From Rhizobium rosettiformans (GTDB lineage Bacteria > Pseudomonadota > Alphaproteobacteria > Rhizobiales > Rhizobiaceae): 64,000 nucleotides of DNA. The translations under genes were made by a program, and so were the position numbers. The stretch is from contig NZ_CP032405.1 in the NCBI RefSeq assembly GCF_016806065.1, positions 372,001 through 436,000 of the forward strand. Reading direction: 5' to 3'. Positions 49,779 through 57,761 of the stretch are shown here, one piece after another. The notes beneath the pieces are model-generated. The model was given only the letters and a program-made list of their open reading frames with translations. It was not told the DNA's origin and searched no databases. Numbering within the stretch: position 1 is the first letter of the stretch; the number at the start of each line of letters is the position of its first letter.

Positions 49779-50872
49779 GCCTTTCAACGCAATTCCGCAC
49801 CCTTGTCGGCGGCCTGCTGGCGGCCACCCTGGCATCGACCTCGGCACTCGCCCTTGAGGGGGAGCGCTCGGTCTTTCCCGCACCCGGCTCGGAACGAACG
49901 AAGCTTGTCATCAACGGGGTGACCGATGCCGATGTCATTGCGCCGCTGATCCGGGACTTCCAAGAAACGGCGCGCGACGTGACGGTCGAATTCAACGACT
50001 ATGTCAGCAACGATCTCTTCCGCGAGGCGGAACTGGCCTGTCGTCAGCGGCGAAGCCACGGCGACCTGTGGATTTCCTCCTCGGTCGACCATCTCGTCAA
50101 GCTCGCCAATGACGGCTGCGCCAGATCCCACCAGTCCGAGGAAACGGAGCGTGTTTCGGCCTGGGCCAACTGGCGCGACGAAATCTTCGGCTTTGCCTTC
50201 GAGCCCGCCGTCATCGTCTATGACGCCTCGCAGGTGCCTCCGGAAGATGTCCCCCGCTCGCATGTCGAGATAGCCGAACTCTTGCGCCGCAAGCCGGACG
50301 AATACTGGACCCGGATCGGCACCTATAATGTTCAGCTGTCAGGCGTCGGCTATTTGCTCGCCTTCCACGATGCCCAGCAGGCGCCGACGAGTTACGGCCG
50401 CCTCCTGGAGAGCTTCAGCCGTGCCCAGGTGGTGACCAGCTGTTGCAACAAGGAAGTGCTCGATCTGATCGAGGAAGGCAGACTGAAGATCGCCTACAAC
50501 ATCCTCGGCTCCTATGCCTATGCTCGCTATCTGCGCAACAACGACATGCAGGTGGTCGTCCCCCGCGATTACACGCTGATCCTGACCCGCGGCGCGATGA
50601 TCCCGACCCATTCGCCCCAGCCGGATCTCGCTGCCCGCTTCGTCGATTACCTGGTTTCCGAGCGCGGCCAGAAGGTGGCCCGCGAGAAAGCCTTCTACTT
50701 TGCCGAAAACGCCCCCCTGCCCCCGGGCGTCGACGGTCCGATCTCGCTGATCGAATCCGGCATCGGCAGGCCGATCCGTGTCGGCCCCGCACTGCTCGCG
50801 GCCCAGGATCGGGCCACCCGGGAAGAGTTCATTCGCAACTGGACCTCGCTCTTCGCGCCCGGCGCACGGTGA
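49775..50872 (+). CDS. Periplasmic binding protein coupled to the two-component system
   Basis: A 365-residue exported protein: signal peptide (TLVGGLLAATLASTSALA), then a type II periplasmic-binding fold (TKLVINGVTDADVIAPLIRDFQ; HGDLWISSSVDHLVKLANDGC; PEPSVIVYD-like FEPAVIVYDASQ). No permease or ATPase is next to it. Sharing ATGA with the kinase gene implies a fixed ratio, so it is more likely the ligand-sensing partner of that kinase than part of an importer. The ligand is unknown. Confidence 0.82.
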   Translation: MSLSTQFRTLVGGLLAATLASTSALALEGERSVFPAPGSERTKLVINGVTDADVIAPLIRDFQETARDVTVEFNDYVSNDLFREAELACRQRRSHGDLWISSSVDHLVKLANDGCARSHQSEETERVSAWANWRDEIFGFAFEPAVIVYDASQVPPEDVPRSHVEIAELLRRKPDEYWTRIGTYNVQLSGVGYLLAFHDAQQAPTSYGRLLESFSRAQVVTSCCNKEVLDLIEEGRLKIAYNILGSYAYARYLRNNDMQVVVPRDYTLILTRGAMIPTHSPQPDLAARFVDYLVSERGQKVAREKAFYFAENAPLPPGVDGPISLIESGIGRPIRVGPALLAAQDRATREEFIRNWTSLFAPGAR

Positions 50873-50894
50873 CGCGTGAAAGCGGCGTGAGGCA

Positions 50895-50927
50895 AACGAA
50901 AAGGGCGGCGCCCTGTCGGCGCCGCCC
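50895..50927 (-). terminator. Intrinsic terminator of the TRAP operon
   Basis: A 10-bp perfect stem GGGCGGCGCC/GGCGCCGCCC (50903-50912 and 50918-50927). On the minus strand it is followed by TTTTCGTTT, so it ends transcription of the permease gene. Confidence 0.78.
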
Positions 50928-50960
50928 CCATAATTCTGATCGATGTTTCCAGGGAGACGC

Positions 50961-53141
50961 TCAGTCCACCCCGCGCGCAATGGCTTCCGTGGTGACGTAG
51001 CGGCGCTGATAGAGGAAGAGCGAGCCCCCGACGACCAGACCAATCACGTCGGAGATCAGTCCGCCACTGATCATGCTCAGTGCCCCGACGAGCAGGAGCA
51101 GTCGCAGCGGCACGCCGAGTGCGCCGAAGAACCATCCCTGGACCGCAGCCGCCAGCATGTAGATGCCGAGGCTTGCCGATACGAACACATGCAGGACTTC
51201 CAGCCAGGTACCCTGCATCAGCATGGCCTGCGAGTAGAAGAACATGAACGGCACCACGAAGGCCGCGAGGCCGATCTTGAAGCTCTCGACGGAGGTCTTC
51301 ATCGGATCGGATCCCGAGAGCGCCGCACCCGCATAGGCCGCGAGCGCCACCGGTGGCGTGATCGCCGACATCACCGCAAAGTAGAAGACGAAGAAGTGTG
51401 CGGTGAGAACCGGAATGCCGAGATTGACCAGACCGGGTGCGACCACAGCGGCAGCAACGGCGTAGGCGGCGGTCGTCGGCATGCCCATGCCCAGCACGAT
51501 GGAAATGCACATGGCGAAGAACAGCGCCAACAGCTGGTTCTGTTCGGCAATGCCCAGGAGCAGGCTGGAGAAGCGAGCCCCGACGCCCGTCAGCGCGATG
51601 ACGCCGACGATGATGCCCGCACACGCGCAGACGGCGACAAGCTGGACCGACATGCGTGCGGCGATGTCGAAGGCCTTCGCCAGCAATCGCGGTCCCATGC
51701 GATGCGGTGTCAGCCAGCTGACCACGGCCGCTGCCATCATCGACACCGTGCCAGCGCGGATAACCGAATATCCGGCAAACAGGGTGTAGATCAGCATGAT
51801 GATCGGGATGAACAGGTAGACCTGCTTCAGCAGCTCCTTGAAGACCGGCAGTTCTTCCTTCGGAAGCCCCTTCATGCCGAGTTTCGTCGCCTGCAGATCG
51901 ACCATGAAATACACGGATGCGAAGTAGAGAACCGACGGAATGATCGCGGCAACCACGATGTCCGTGTAAGGGATCCCCGTGACTTCGGCCATGATGAAGG
52001 CACCGGCGCCCATGATCGGCGGCATGATCTGGCCGCCGGAGGACGCTGCAGCTTCAACCGCCGCGGATGTCTTTGCGGGATAGCCGACCTTCTTCATCAG
52101 CGGGATGGTCAGCGAGCCCGTGGAGACGACGTTGCCCGCAGATGTACCGTTGATCATGCCCATCAGACCGGACGCGAGAACCGCAACCTTGGCCGGACCG
52201 CCACGCGCACGACCGGCTGCCGCAAAGGCGAAGTTGACGAAGTAATCGCCGACCTTAGACGCCTGCAGGAAAGCCGCGAAGGTGATGAACAGGATGATGT
52301 AGGTCGAGGACACCGCCACGGGATCGCTGAGGATGCCCTGGTCGGTGAAGATGTAGGTGAAGAAGCGCCGTGCCTCGTATCCACGATGGGCGAGGAAGCC
52401 GGGCAGATAGGGACCGGCGAAGGAATACAGAATGAAGATCGAGGCGATCACCACCAGGGCAAGGCCCGCGACACGCCGCGTCACTTCGAGGATGAGAATG
52501 ACGCCAACCAGGGCAGCATAGAAGTCCGCCGGCTGCGCCATGGCCGTTCCAGCTCTCAGACGAAGCGGTCCGACATTGAACAGGATATAGCCGAGGACCG
52601 CAATCGAGGCGACGCCGAGCGCATAGTCGGCCCAATCGACGCGGGTCCGGTCACGGCTGGGGAAGAACCAGGCAGCGAGGAGCGCGGCAGCAGTGCCCGC
52701 CAGGAGCGGCAGGCCATAGGTCGAGAAAACGAAGGCTGGAGGACGCGCAATGCCGGCGACCCAGTAGGCGCCCCAGGCATAGGCGATCATGGCAAAGCCG
52801 TAGCCGATGCCACCGACACCCACCAGAAGAAGAAGCCACTCGATCGGATTGCGCCGCACCCGCTCCGGCACGGCGACCGGCAATTGCACGGCCGAATAGA
52901 TCAGGAAGCCGAGAAGCAGACCGCCGCAGACGTGGATCAGGCGATAGGTCCAGGTTTCGAGCGGATAGAGGTTCATCACCCCGATATGGAAGGCGGTATA
53001 GGCGATGCAGAGAACGATGATCGCCTTGTTCGTCCAGTTTGCATGGAGCCGCTGGTTGCTCGCAACCGGCTCGTCATCGACGTTCTGAGCCACGATGGGC
53101 CCAGCGGCTTGCTGCGCTGAGATGTTGTCAGCTTGTGTCAT
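50961..53141 (-). CDS. TRAP transporter fused permease, TAXI type (4TM/12TM)
   Basis: A 726-residue membrane protein with the DctQ-like part (~residues 35-150) fused to the DctM-like part. Typical motifs are GLMGMINGTSAGNVVSTGSLTIPLMKKVGY and SSGGQIMPPIMGAGAFIMAE, and GMGMPTTAAYAVAAAVVAPGL near 560. The start at 53141 gives MTQADNIS. Such fused permeases work with TAXI binding proteins, encoded just upstream. Uptake is driven by an ion gradient. Confidence 0.95.
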   Translation of the reverse strand: MTQADNISAQQAAGPIVAQNVDDEPVASNQRLHANWTNKAIIVLCIAYTAFHIGVMNLYPLETWTYRLIHVCGGLLLGFLIYSAVQLPVAVPERVRRNPIEWLLLLVGVGGIGYGFAMIAYAWGAYWVAGIARPPAFVFSTYGLPLLAGTAAALLAAWFFPSRDRTRVDWADYALGVASIAVLGYILFNVGPLRLRAGTAMAQPADFYAALVGVILILEVTRRVAGLALVVIASIFILYSFAGPYLPGFLAHRGYEARRFFTYIFTDQGILSDPVAVSSTYIILFITFAAFLQASKVGDYFVNFAFAAAGRARGGPAKVAVLASGLMGMINGTSAGNVVSTGSLTIPLMKKVGYPAKTSAAVEAAASSGGQIMPPIMGAGAFIMAEVTGIPYTDIVVAAIIPSVLYFASVYFMVDLQATKLGMKGLPKEELPVFKELLKQVYLFIPIIMLIYTLFAGYSVIRAGTVSMMAAAVVSWLTPHRMGPRLLAKAFDIAARMSVQLVAVCACAGIIVGVIALTGVGARFSSLLLGIAEQNQLLALFFAMCISIVLGMGMPTTAAYAVAAAVVAPGLVNLGIPVLTAHFFVFYFAVMSAITPPVALAAYAGAALSGSDPMKTSVESFKIGLAAFVVPFMFFYSQAMLMQGTWLEVLHVFVSASLGIYMLAAAVQGWFFGALGVPLRLLLLVGALSMISGGLISDVIGLVVGGSLFLYQRRYVTTEAIARGVD

Positions 53142-53184
53142 GGTGGTGTGTCCCGATAAGGAAGCCGGATCTTGCACGAAGGAG

Positions 53185-53206
53185 GGCGGCAGCCGGAGCT
53201 GCCGCC
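53185..53206 (-). other. Intercistronic stem-loop between binding protein and permease
   Basis: A 9-bp perfect hairpin GGCGGCAGC/GCTGCCGCC with a 4-base loop and no T tract. In this position it probably stabilises the binding-protein mRNA or reduces read-through, giving more binding protein than permease. Confidence 0.65.
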
Positions 53207-53240
53207 GATTGCCTGCACCGCGAGGCGCAGGTTCCGGGCT

Positions 53241-54218
53241 TTACTGGCCCTTCAGATCATCGGGAATGGTGATGCCTTTTTCTTCGAAGTAGCGAACCGA
53301 GCCAGGGTGGAACGGCAAGAAGGTGTTCTTCTCGATATTCGCGGAAATCGTCTCAGAGGCCGTGGCATGGATCTGGACCATGCGATCGTTGTTTTCCATC
53401 ACCAGCTTGGTGATCTCGTAGGCAAGCGTCTCAGGCATTTCGGCATTGGCGACCGCGAAGTTCCAGAGGCTGACCGTGCCCTGCGGGTCAGGGAAACCCT
53501 GATAGAGACCACCGGGCACTTCGAAGGCAGCCAGTTCCGGCATGGCTTCGAGGATCTTCGCCTGCTCTTCCGCGCTGAAGCCGAAGATGTTGACCGGGTT
53601 TTCAGCGGCGATCTGCGCGAAGGCCGAAATCGGAACGCCGGCAGCAAAGGCGAAGGCGTCGATCAGACCATCCTTCACCTGGCTGGTCGCGTCATTGGCA
53701 CCCGAGAAGGAGATGACCGGCTTTACGCCGACGCTTTCGAAGTAGCGCGGCCAGTAGGTCGCAGCAGTACCGCCGGCAGGACCGACCGAGACGCGCTTGC
53801 CGTCGAGGTCAGCCACGGACGTGATGCCGGACGACTTCAACGCAACGACCTGGAACGGGGTCTGATACATCGGGAACAGGGCGCGCAGGTTCTTGTGTTC
53901 GACACCCGGTGCAAGTTCGCTGTTGCCGGTCCAGGCTTCGTAGGCCGGACCCATGGTCACGAGACCCATCAGATGGTCGCCGGTCTCAATGAGCGTGGCG
54001 TTCTGGACAGGACCGCCGGTGACTTCAGCAGATGCGTTGACACCCAGCTTTTCGGTGATGAGGCCGGCAAGACCCGTGCCATAAATGAAGTAGGTGCCGC
54101 CCTGGCTGGCGGTACCGATGGTCAGGCTGCCCGGCCAGTCGGCCTTGTCCTGAGCGGAAACGGATGCGGCAAACGTCAGAGCCATGGCACCAGCCATAGC
54201 GATCATGAACTTTTTCAT
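53241..54218 (-). CDS. TAXI-family TRAP solute-binding protein
   Basis: A 325-residue exported protein: signal peptide KKFMIAMAGAMALTFAASVSA, then LTIGTASQGGTYFIYGTGLAGLI, the TAXI hallmark, and DGKRVSVGPAGGTAATYWPRYFES. TAXI proteins bind C4-C5 acids or amino acids such as glutamate; the ligand here is unknown. A strong GGGAGGAC box precedes the start. A putative sigma-54 promoter lies upstream. Confidence 0.95.
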   Translation of the reverse strand: MKKFMIAMAGAMALTFAASVSAQDKADWPGSLTIGTASQGGTYFIYGTGLAGLITEKLGVNASAEVTGGPVQNATLIETGDHLMGLVTMGPAYEAWTGNSELAPGVEHKNLRALFPMYQTPFQVVALKSSGITSVADLDGKRVSVGPAGGTAATYWPRYFESVGVKPVISFSGANDATSQVKDGLIDAFAFAAGVPISAFAQIAAENPVNIFGFSAEEQAKILEAMPELAAFEVPGGLYQGFPDPQGTVSLWNFAVANAEMPETLAYEITKLVMENNDRMVQIHATASETISANIEKNTFLPFHPGSVRYFEEKGITIPDDLKGQ

Positions 54219-54341
54219 GAAGTCCTCCCTGCATGTTTTGACGTGACAGAGTCCGACGCCTCCTCTGGGCCGGACCTTGGGCGAGCTAAGCCTCGGCTTG
54301 AGCGGGAGGCAACGAGGTGTGAGCCCCCCTCACCCGCGCCC

Positions 54342-54357
54342 GGCCATTTTCACGCCG
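54342..54357 (-). promoter_or_regulatory. Possible sigma-54 (-24/-12) promoter of the TRAP operon
   Basis: On the minus strand the sequence reads CGGCGTGAAAATGGCC, giving GG-N10-GC with correct spacing but an imperfect TTGC part. It lies about 125 bases before the binding-protein ATG. It fits the neighbouring sigma-54 activator gene. Confidence 0.4.
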
Positions 54358-54391
54358 CGCATGGGGGGAAATCGTAACATTTCGACAGGTC

Positions 54392-54413
54392 AATGGGTGG
54401 AAAGCCACCCATT
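54392..54413. promoter_or_regulatory. Inverted repeat, candidate DctD-type enhancer site
   Basis: A perfect 9-bp dyad AATGGGTGG/CCACCCATT with a 4-base spacer. It is about 175-195 bases upstream of the binding-protein gene, with no T tract to make it a terminator for dctD. Confidence 0.5.
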
Positions 54414-54457
54414 TCGTGCACGCGGCCGACCTAAGTCCAAGAGATCCAGGCCCAGCT

Positions 54458-55801
54458 TCAACCGTCGACGGCCAGATTCTTGTCCAATCCGTGCTTCTGC
54501 ATCTTCTCGTAAAGCGTCTTTCGCGAAATGCCGAGCTGTTCGTAGACAGGCTTCAGCGCGCCCCCATGGGCCGCAATCGCGCTGGCAATCAATTGCTTTT
54601 CATAGGCTGCCACCTTCTCGGCAAGACGTGTGGCGGATGCATCAGGATCGGTCGTGACGTCGAGCCCGGTTTCAATGCCAAGCACGAGGCGATCCGCAGC
54701 ATTCCTTAGCTCGCGCACATTGCCCGGCCAGTCGCGCTCGGCGATCTCGGACAAGATATCCGGCTCGACCTCCATGTCGTCGCGACCGTAGCGCGCCGAG
54801 GCTTCGCGCACCAGGTGCAGGAAAAGCAGCGGAATATCGGCCCTTCGCTGCGAAAGCGACGGCACCCTGAGCGTCGCGACGTTCAGCCGGTAGAAGAGAT
54901 CGGCGCGAAACCGGCCGGCTGCGACCTCGCTTTCGAGATCGACCTTGCTGGTCGCCAGAAAGCGGACATCGAGCGGCACCGTCTCGTTGGACCCGAGCCG
55001 GGTAATCGTCCGCTCCTGCAGGACACGCAGGAACTTCGCCTGCAGGTCGAAGGGCATGGAGCCGATCTCGTCGAGCAGGATCGTCCCGCCGCGGCCATGC
55101 TCGAACTTTCCGTAGCGCGCGCGGATCGCGCCCGGAAAGGCACCGGCCTCGTGACCGAAGAGCTCGCTTTCGATCAGCGTCTCCGGCAGCGAGGCGCAGT
55201 TGATCGCGATGAACGGTCCCTTCGACCGAGCGCTGACGTCGTGCAGGCTGCGCGCCACGACTTCCTTGCCGGCACCCGTCTCGCCGATGATCAGCGCATC
55301 CGCTTCGGTGGCGCCGATGGCGCGCACACGGTAACGCAGGTCGACCATGACGGGCGTGCGCCCCGGAAGCCGCGTCTCGATATCGTCGCGCTTGCCCGCG
55401 ACCGCCCTCAGGCGCCGGTTCTCGAGCACCAGCGATCGGCGGTCGAGCGCATGACGCACGACACCGGCAAGCGCTTGGCTGGCAAACGGCTTTTCGATGA
55501 AATCGTAGGCGCCTTCACGCATCGCCTTGACGGCAAGCTGCACCTCGCCATGTCCAGTCACAAGAATGACGGGGATTTCGTGATCGAGTTCGCGGATGCG
55601 GTGGAGAAGCGTCATCCCGTCCATGCCCGGCATGCGGATGTCACTCACGACCACGCCATCGAAACCGAAACCGACCCGCGAAAGGATTTCCTCTCCAGAG
55701 GCGAAGGCCTTGACCTGCAGGCCGTGCAGTTCGAGCGCCTGACTGGTGGAGAAGCGCAGCTCCTCCTCGTCATCGACGAGCAAGACCTGTCCAGAATTCA
55801 T
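54458..55801 (-). CDS. dctD: Sigma-54-dependent response regulator, DctD type
   Basis: A 447-residue NtrC-family protein: receiver with D54, AAA+ domain with Walker A GETGAGKE (173-180) and Walker B GGTILLDEI, and a C-terminal Fis-type HTH (YEQLGISRKTLYEKMQKHGL). The sigma-54-contacting loop, normally GAFTGA, reads GAFPGA (220-225). It is ATGA-coupled to the kinase gene. It probably activates the TRAP genes downstream. The symbol is by homology; the substrate need not be C4-dicarboxylate. Confidence 0.88.
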   Translation of the reverse strand: MNSGQVLLVDDEEELRFSTSQALELHGLQVKAFASGEEILSRVGFGFDGVVVSDIRMPGMDGMTLLHRIRELDHEIPVILVTGHGEVQLAVKAMREGAYDFIEKPFASQALAGVVRHALDRRSLVLENRRLRAVAGKRDDIETRLPGRTPVMVDLRYRVRAIGATEADALIIGETGAGKEVVARSLHDVSARSKGPFIAINCASLPETLIESELFGHEAGAFPGAIRARYGKFEHGRGGTILLDEIGSMPFDLQAKFLRVLQERTITRLGSNETVPLDVRFLATSKVDLESEVAAGRFRADLFYRLNVATLRVPSLSQRRADIPLLFLHLVREASARYGRDDMEVEPDILSEIAERDWPGNVRELRNAADRLVLGIETGLDVTTDPDASATRLAEKVAAYEKQLIASAIAAHGGALKPVYEQLGISRKTLYEKMQKHGLDKNLAVDG

Positions 55802-57609
55802 TCCGCCGCCTCGTTCAATGCTTCAGCCTGCAGGAGTTCGATGCGAAAGAGTGCGCCGCCGCCTTCCCGTTTGCCGACCGTCAGGCTGCCACCAAAATCC
55901 TTGATGATATTGTAGGAAATGGAGAGACCGAGACCAAGCCCCTTGCCCACGCCCTTGGTGGTGAAGAAGGGATCGAAGATGCGCTCGACGATCGCCGGCG
56001 GAACGCCTGGCCCACGATCGGCGATCTCGATCACGACGCGTCCCTGTGAACTCCGCGCCGAAAGTTCGATCTTGCGGTCCTCCAAACCTTCGACAGCGTC
56101 GCAAGCATTGGTCAGGATGTTGACCAGAACCTGCTGCAGACGCACGGGCCCACCCTGGACTGCTGGCAGACCGGGCTCGAAACTGAGAGACAGGCTGGCA
56201 TCGGCTGTCCCGAGCCGGGCCGAGACGATCTCAAGCGTCTCCCGAACCACCTCTTCGATCGAGATCGGGCCAAGCTTTTCGTTCGGTTTGCGAGCAAAAT
56301 TGCGCAGGTGGCGCGAGATCGAGGCCATGCGGTCGATCAGGCTGGAAATGCGCCCAAGATTGTCGCGTGCCTCCGATATCCGGTTGCGATCGATCAGCAT
56401 CGTCGCACTGTCGGCATAGGTCTTGGCGGCCGCGAGCGGCTGGTTGAACTCGTGCGACAGGGCCGCCGACATCTGGCCGAGACCGGCGAGCTTGCCTGCC
56501 TGGATGAGGTCCGCCTGGGTCTGGCGCAGTTGCAGATTGACGCGCGCAAGATCGGCCGTCCGCTCCTCGACCCGCCGCTCCAGCTCGGCCTGAGCTTCGA
56601 TCTGCATGTGCATCCGCTCCTGCAGCCGGGCGCGGCGCTGAATGACCACGGCGAGCCCCAGCACGAAGAGGCAGAGAAAGAGCAGGATGGCGACCAGCAT
56701 GGTGCGCGCCTGGGCGTGGATGGTGCCTGTGTCGAAGAGCACCTTCACGGTCCAGTCAGCGTCCGGCATATAATGTTGCAGAACAAGATATTCGCGATTT
56801 CCATCGCTCTGGTTGATGGTCATCAACACATGGTCGTCGAGTGCACCGCGCTTGATCGGCAATTCCCGCAGGACGGCGTCCGAATACCGCCGCGAGGCGG
56901 TGGTCCGTTCGAGACGTTCGGGTGTCAGCGGCAGGACCGAGGCATAGAGCCATTCCGGGTTGCCGGTCATGAAGATGATTCCCTCGGGATCATGCACCAG
57001 GATCTTGTATTCACCGCCGCGCCAGGAGGTCTCGATCTCCTCGATGTCGACCTTGAAGGCGATGACGCCGCGCACCGCGCCGTTCACTTCGATCGGCGAA
57101 GAGAAATAGTAGCCGCGCTTGGCCGATGTCGTGCCAAGCGCATAGAAGCGCGCCTGCTTGCCGGCCGCTGCTTCGTAGAAATAGGGACGGTAGCTGAAGT
57201 TCTCGCCGACAAAGCTCGCCGCCCCGTCGAAATTGCTCGCCGCGATCGTGTTGCCGTCCATTGTCATCACATAGATGTCGGAGGATTCGAGCAGAGCGTT
57301 GATCTCCTTGAGGTAGCGATTGGTCGCGTCGCGAAGCTCCGGATTGCCGGGATCGAGCACAAGCTCCTTCATGTCGTCGTGGTCGGCGATCAGCGCTGGC
57401 AGTGTTTCGTAGCGGCTGAGATGGCCCGATAGCGCCGAAGTCGCCAGTCGCAGCGCACTGTTGGCCTGGAGCGAGGCTTCGTCCATGACCTTGCGCGTCA
57501 TCAATCGATTGCCGACGGTCATCAGCGCCAGGCTCGCGGCAAGCAGCACGAGGACAAGCGCAATGATTATGCGCCGGGCCACAGCCAATCGCCGTGCGGG
57601 TGGTACCAT
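55798..57609 (-). CDS. dctB: Sensor histidine kinase, DctB type
   Basis: A 603-residue kinase: TM1 near residues 14-33, a double-Cache periplasmic sensor (RATNRYLKEINALLESSDIYVMTMDG; GENFSYRPYFYEA), TM2 near 300, a coiled-coil, phospho-His in ALSHEFNQPLAA, and the ATP site NACDAVEG, DRGPGVP, GKGLGLGLSI. The start at 57609 is the best of several weak candidates. It phosphorylates the DctD partner in response to an external organic acid. Confidence 0.9.
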   Translation of the reverse strand: MVPPARRLAVARRIIIALVLVLLAASLALMTVGNRLMTRKVMDEASLQANSALRLATSALSGHLSRYETLPALIADHDDMKELVLDPGNPELRDATNRYLKEINALLESSDIYVMTMDGNTIAASNFDGAASFVGENFSYRPYFYEAAAGKQARFYALGTTSAKRGYYFSSPIEVNGAVRGVIAFKVDIEEIETSWRGGEYKILVHDPEGIIFMTGNPEWLYASVLPLTPERLERTTASRRYSDAVLRELPIKRGALDDHVLMTINQSDGNREYLVLQHYMPDADWTVKVLFDTGTIHAQARTMLVAILLFLCLFVLGLAVVIQRRARLQERMHMQIEAQAELERRVEERTADLARVNLQLRQTQADLIQAGKLAGLGQMSAALSHEFNQPLAAAKTYADSATMLIDRNRISEARDNLGRISSLIDRMASISRHLRNFARKPNEKLGPISIEEVVRETLEIVSARLGTADASLSLSFEPGLPAVQGGPVRLQQVLVNILTNACDAVEGLEDRKIELSARSSQGRVVIEIADRGPGVPPAIVERIFDPFFTTKGVGKGLGLGLSISYNIIKDFGGSLTVGKREGGGALFRIELLQAEALNEAAE

Positions 57610-57702
57610 TCCAATCGTCAAATGCGCGCTCCTTATCGTGCCGAGGATAACTGCCTGGCTGCAGCTTTCCAAGCCGGCTTGCATGCGCGACTGTCTGCTC
57701 GC

Positions 57703-57735
57703 AAAAAAGCCGCCGACCCACAGGGACCGGCGGCT
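57703..57735 (-). terminator. Intrinsic terminator of the chemoreceptor gene
   Basis: On the minus strand AGCCGCCG (57735-57728) pairs with CGGCGGCT (57715-57708), followed by a T6 tract. It separates the chemoreceptor gene from dctB. Confidence 0.82.
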
Positions 57736-57761
57736 CATGATCTTACAGCGATCGGCGGCAA

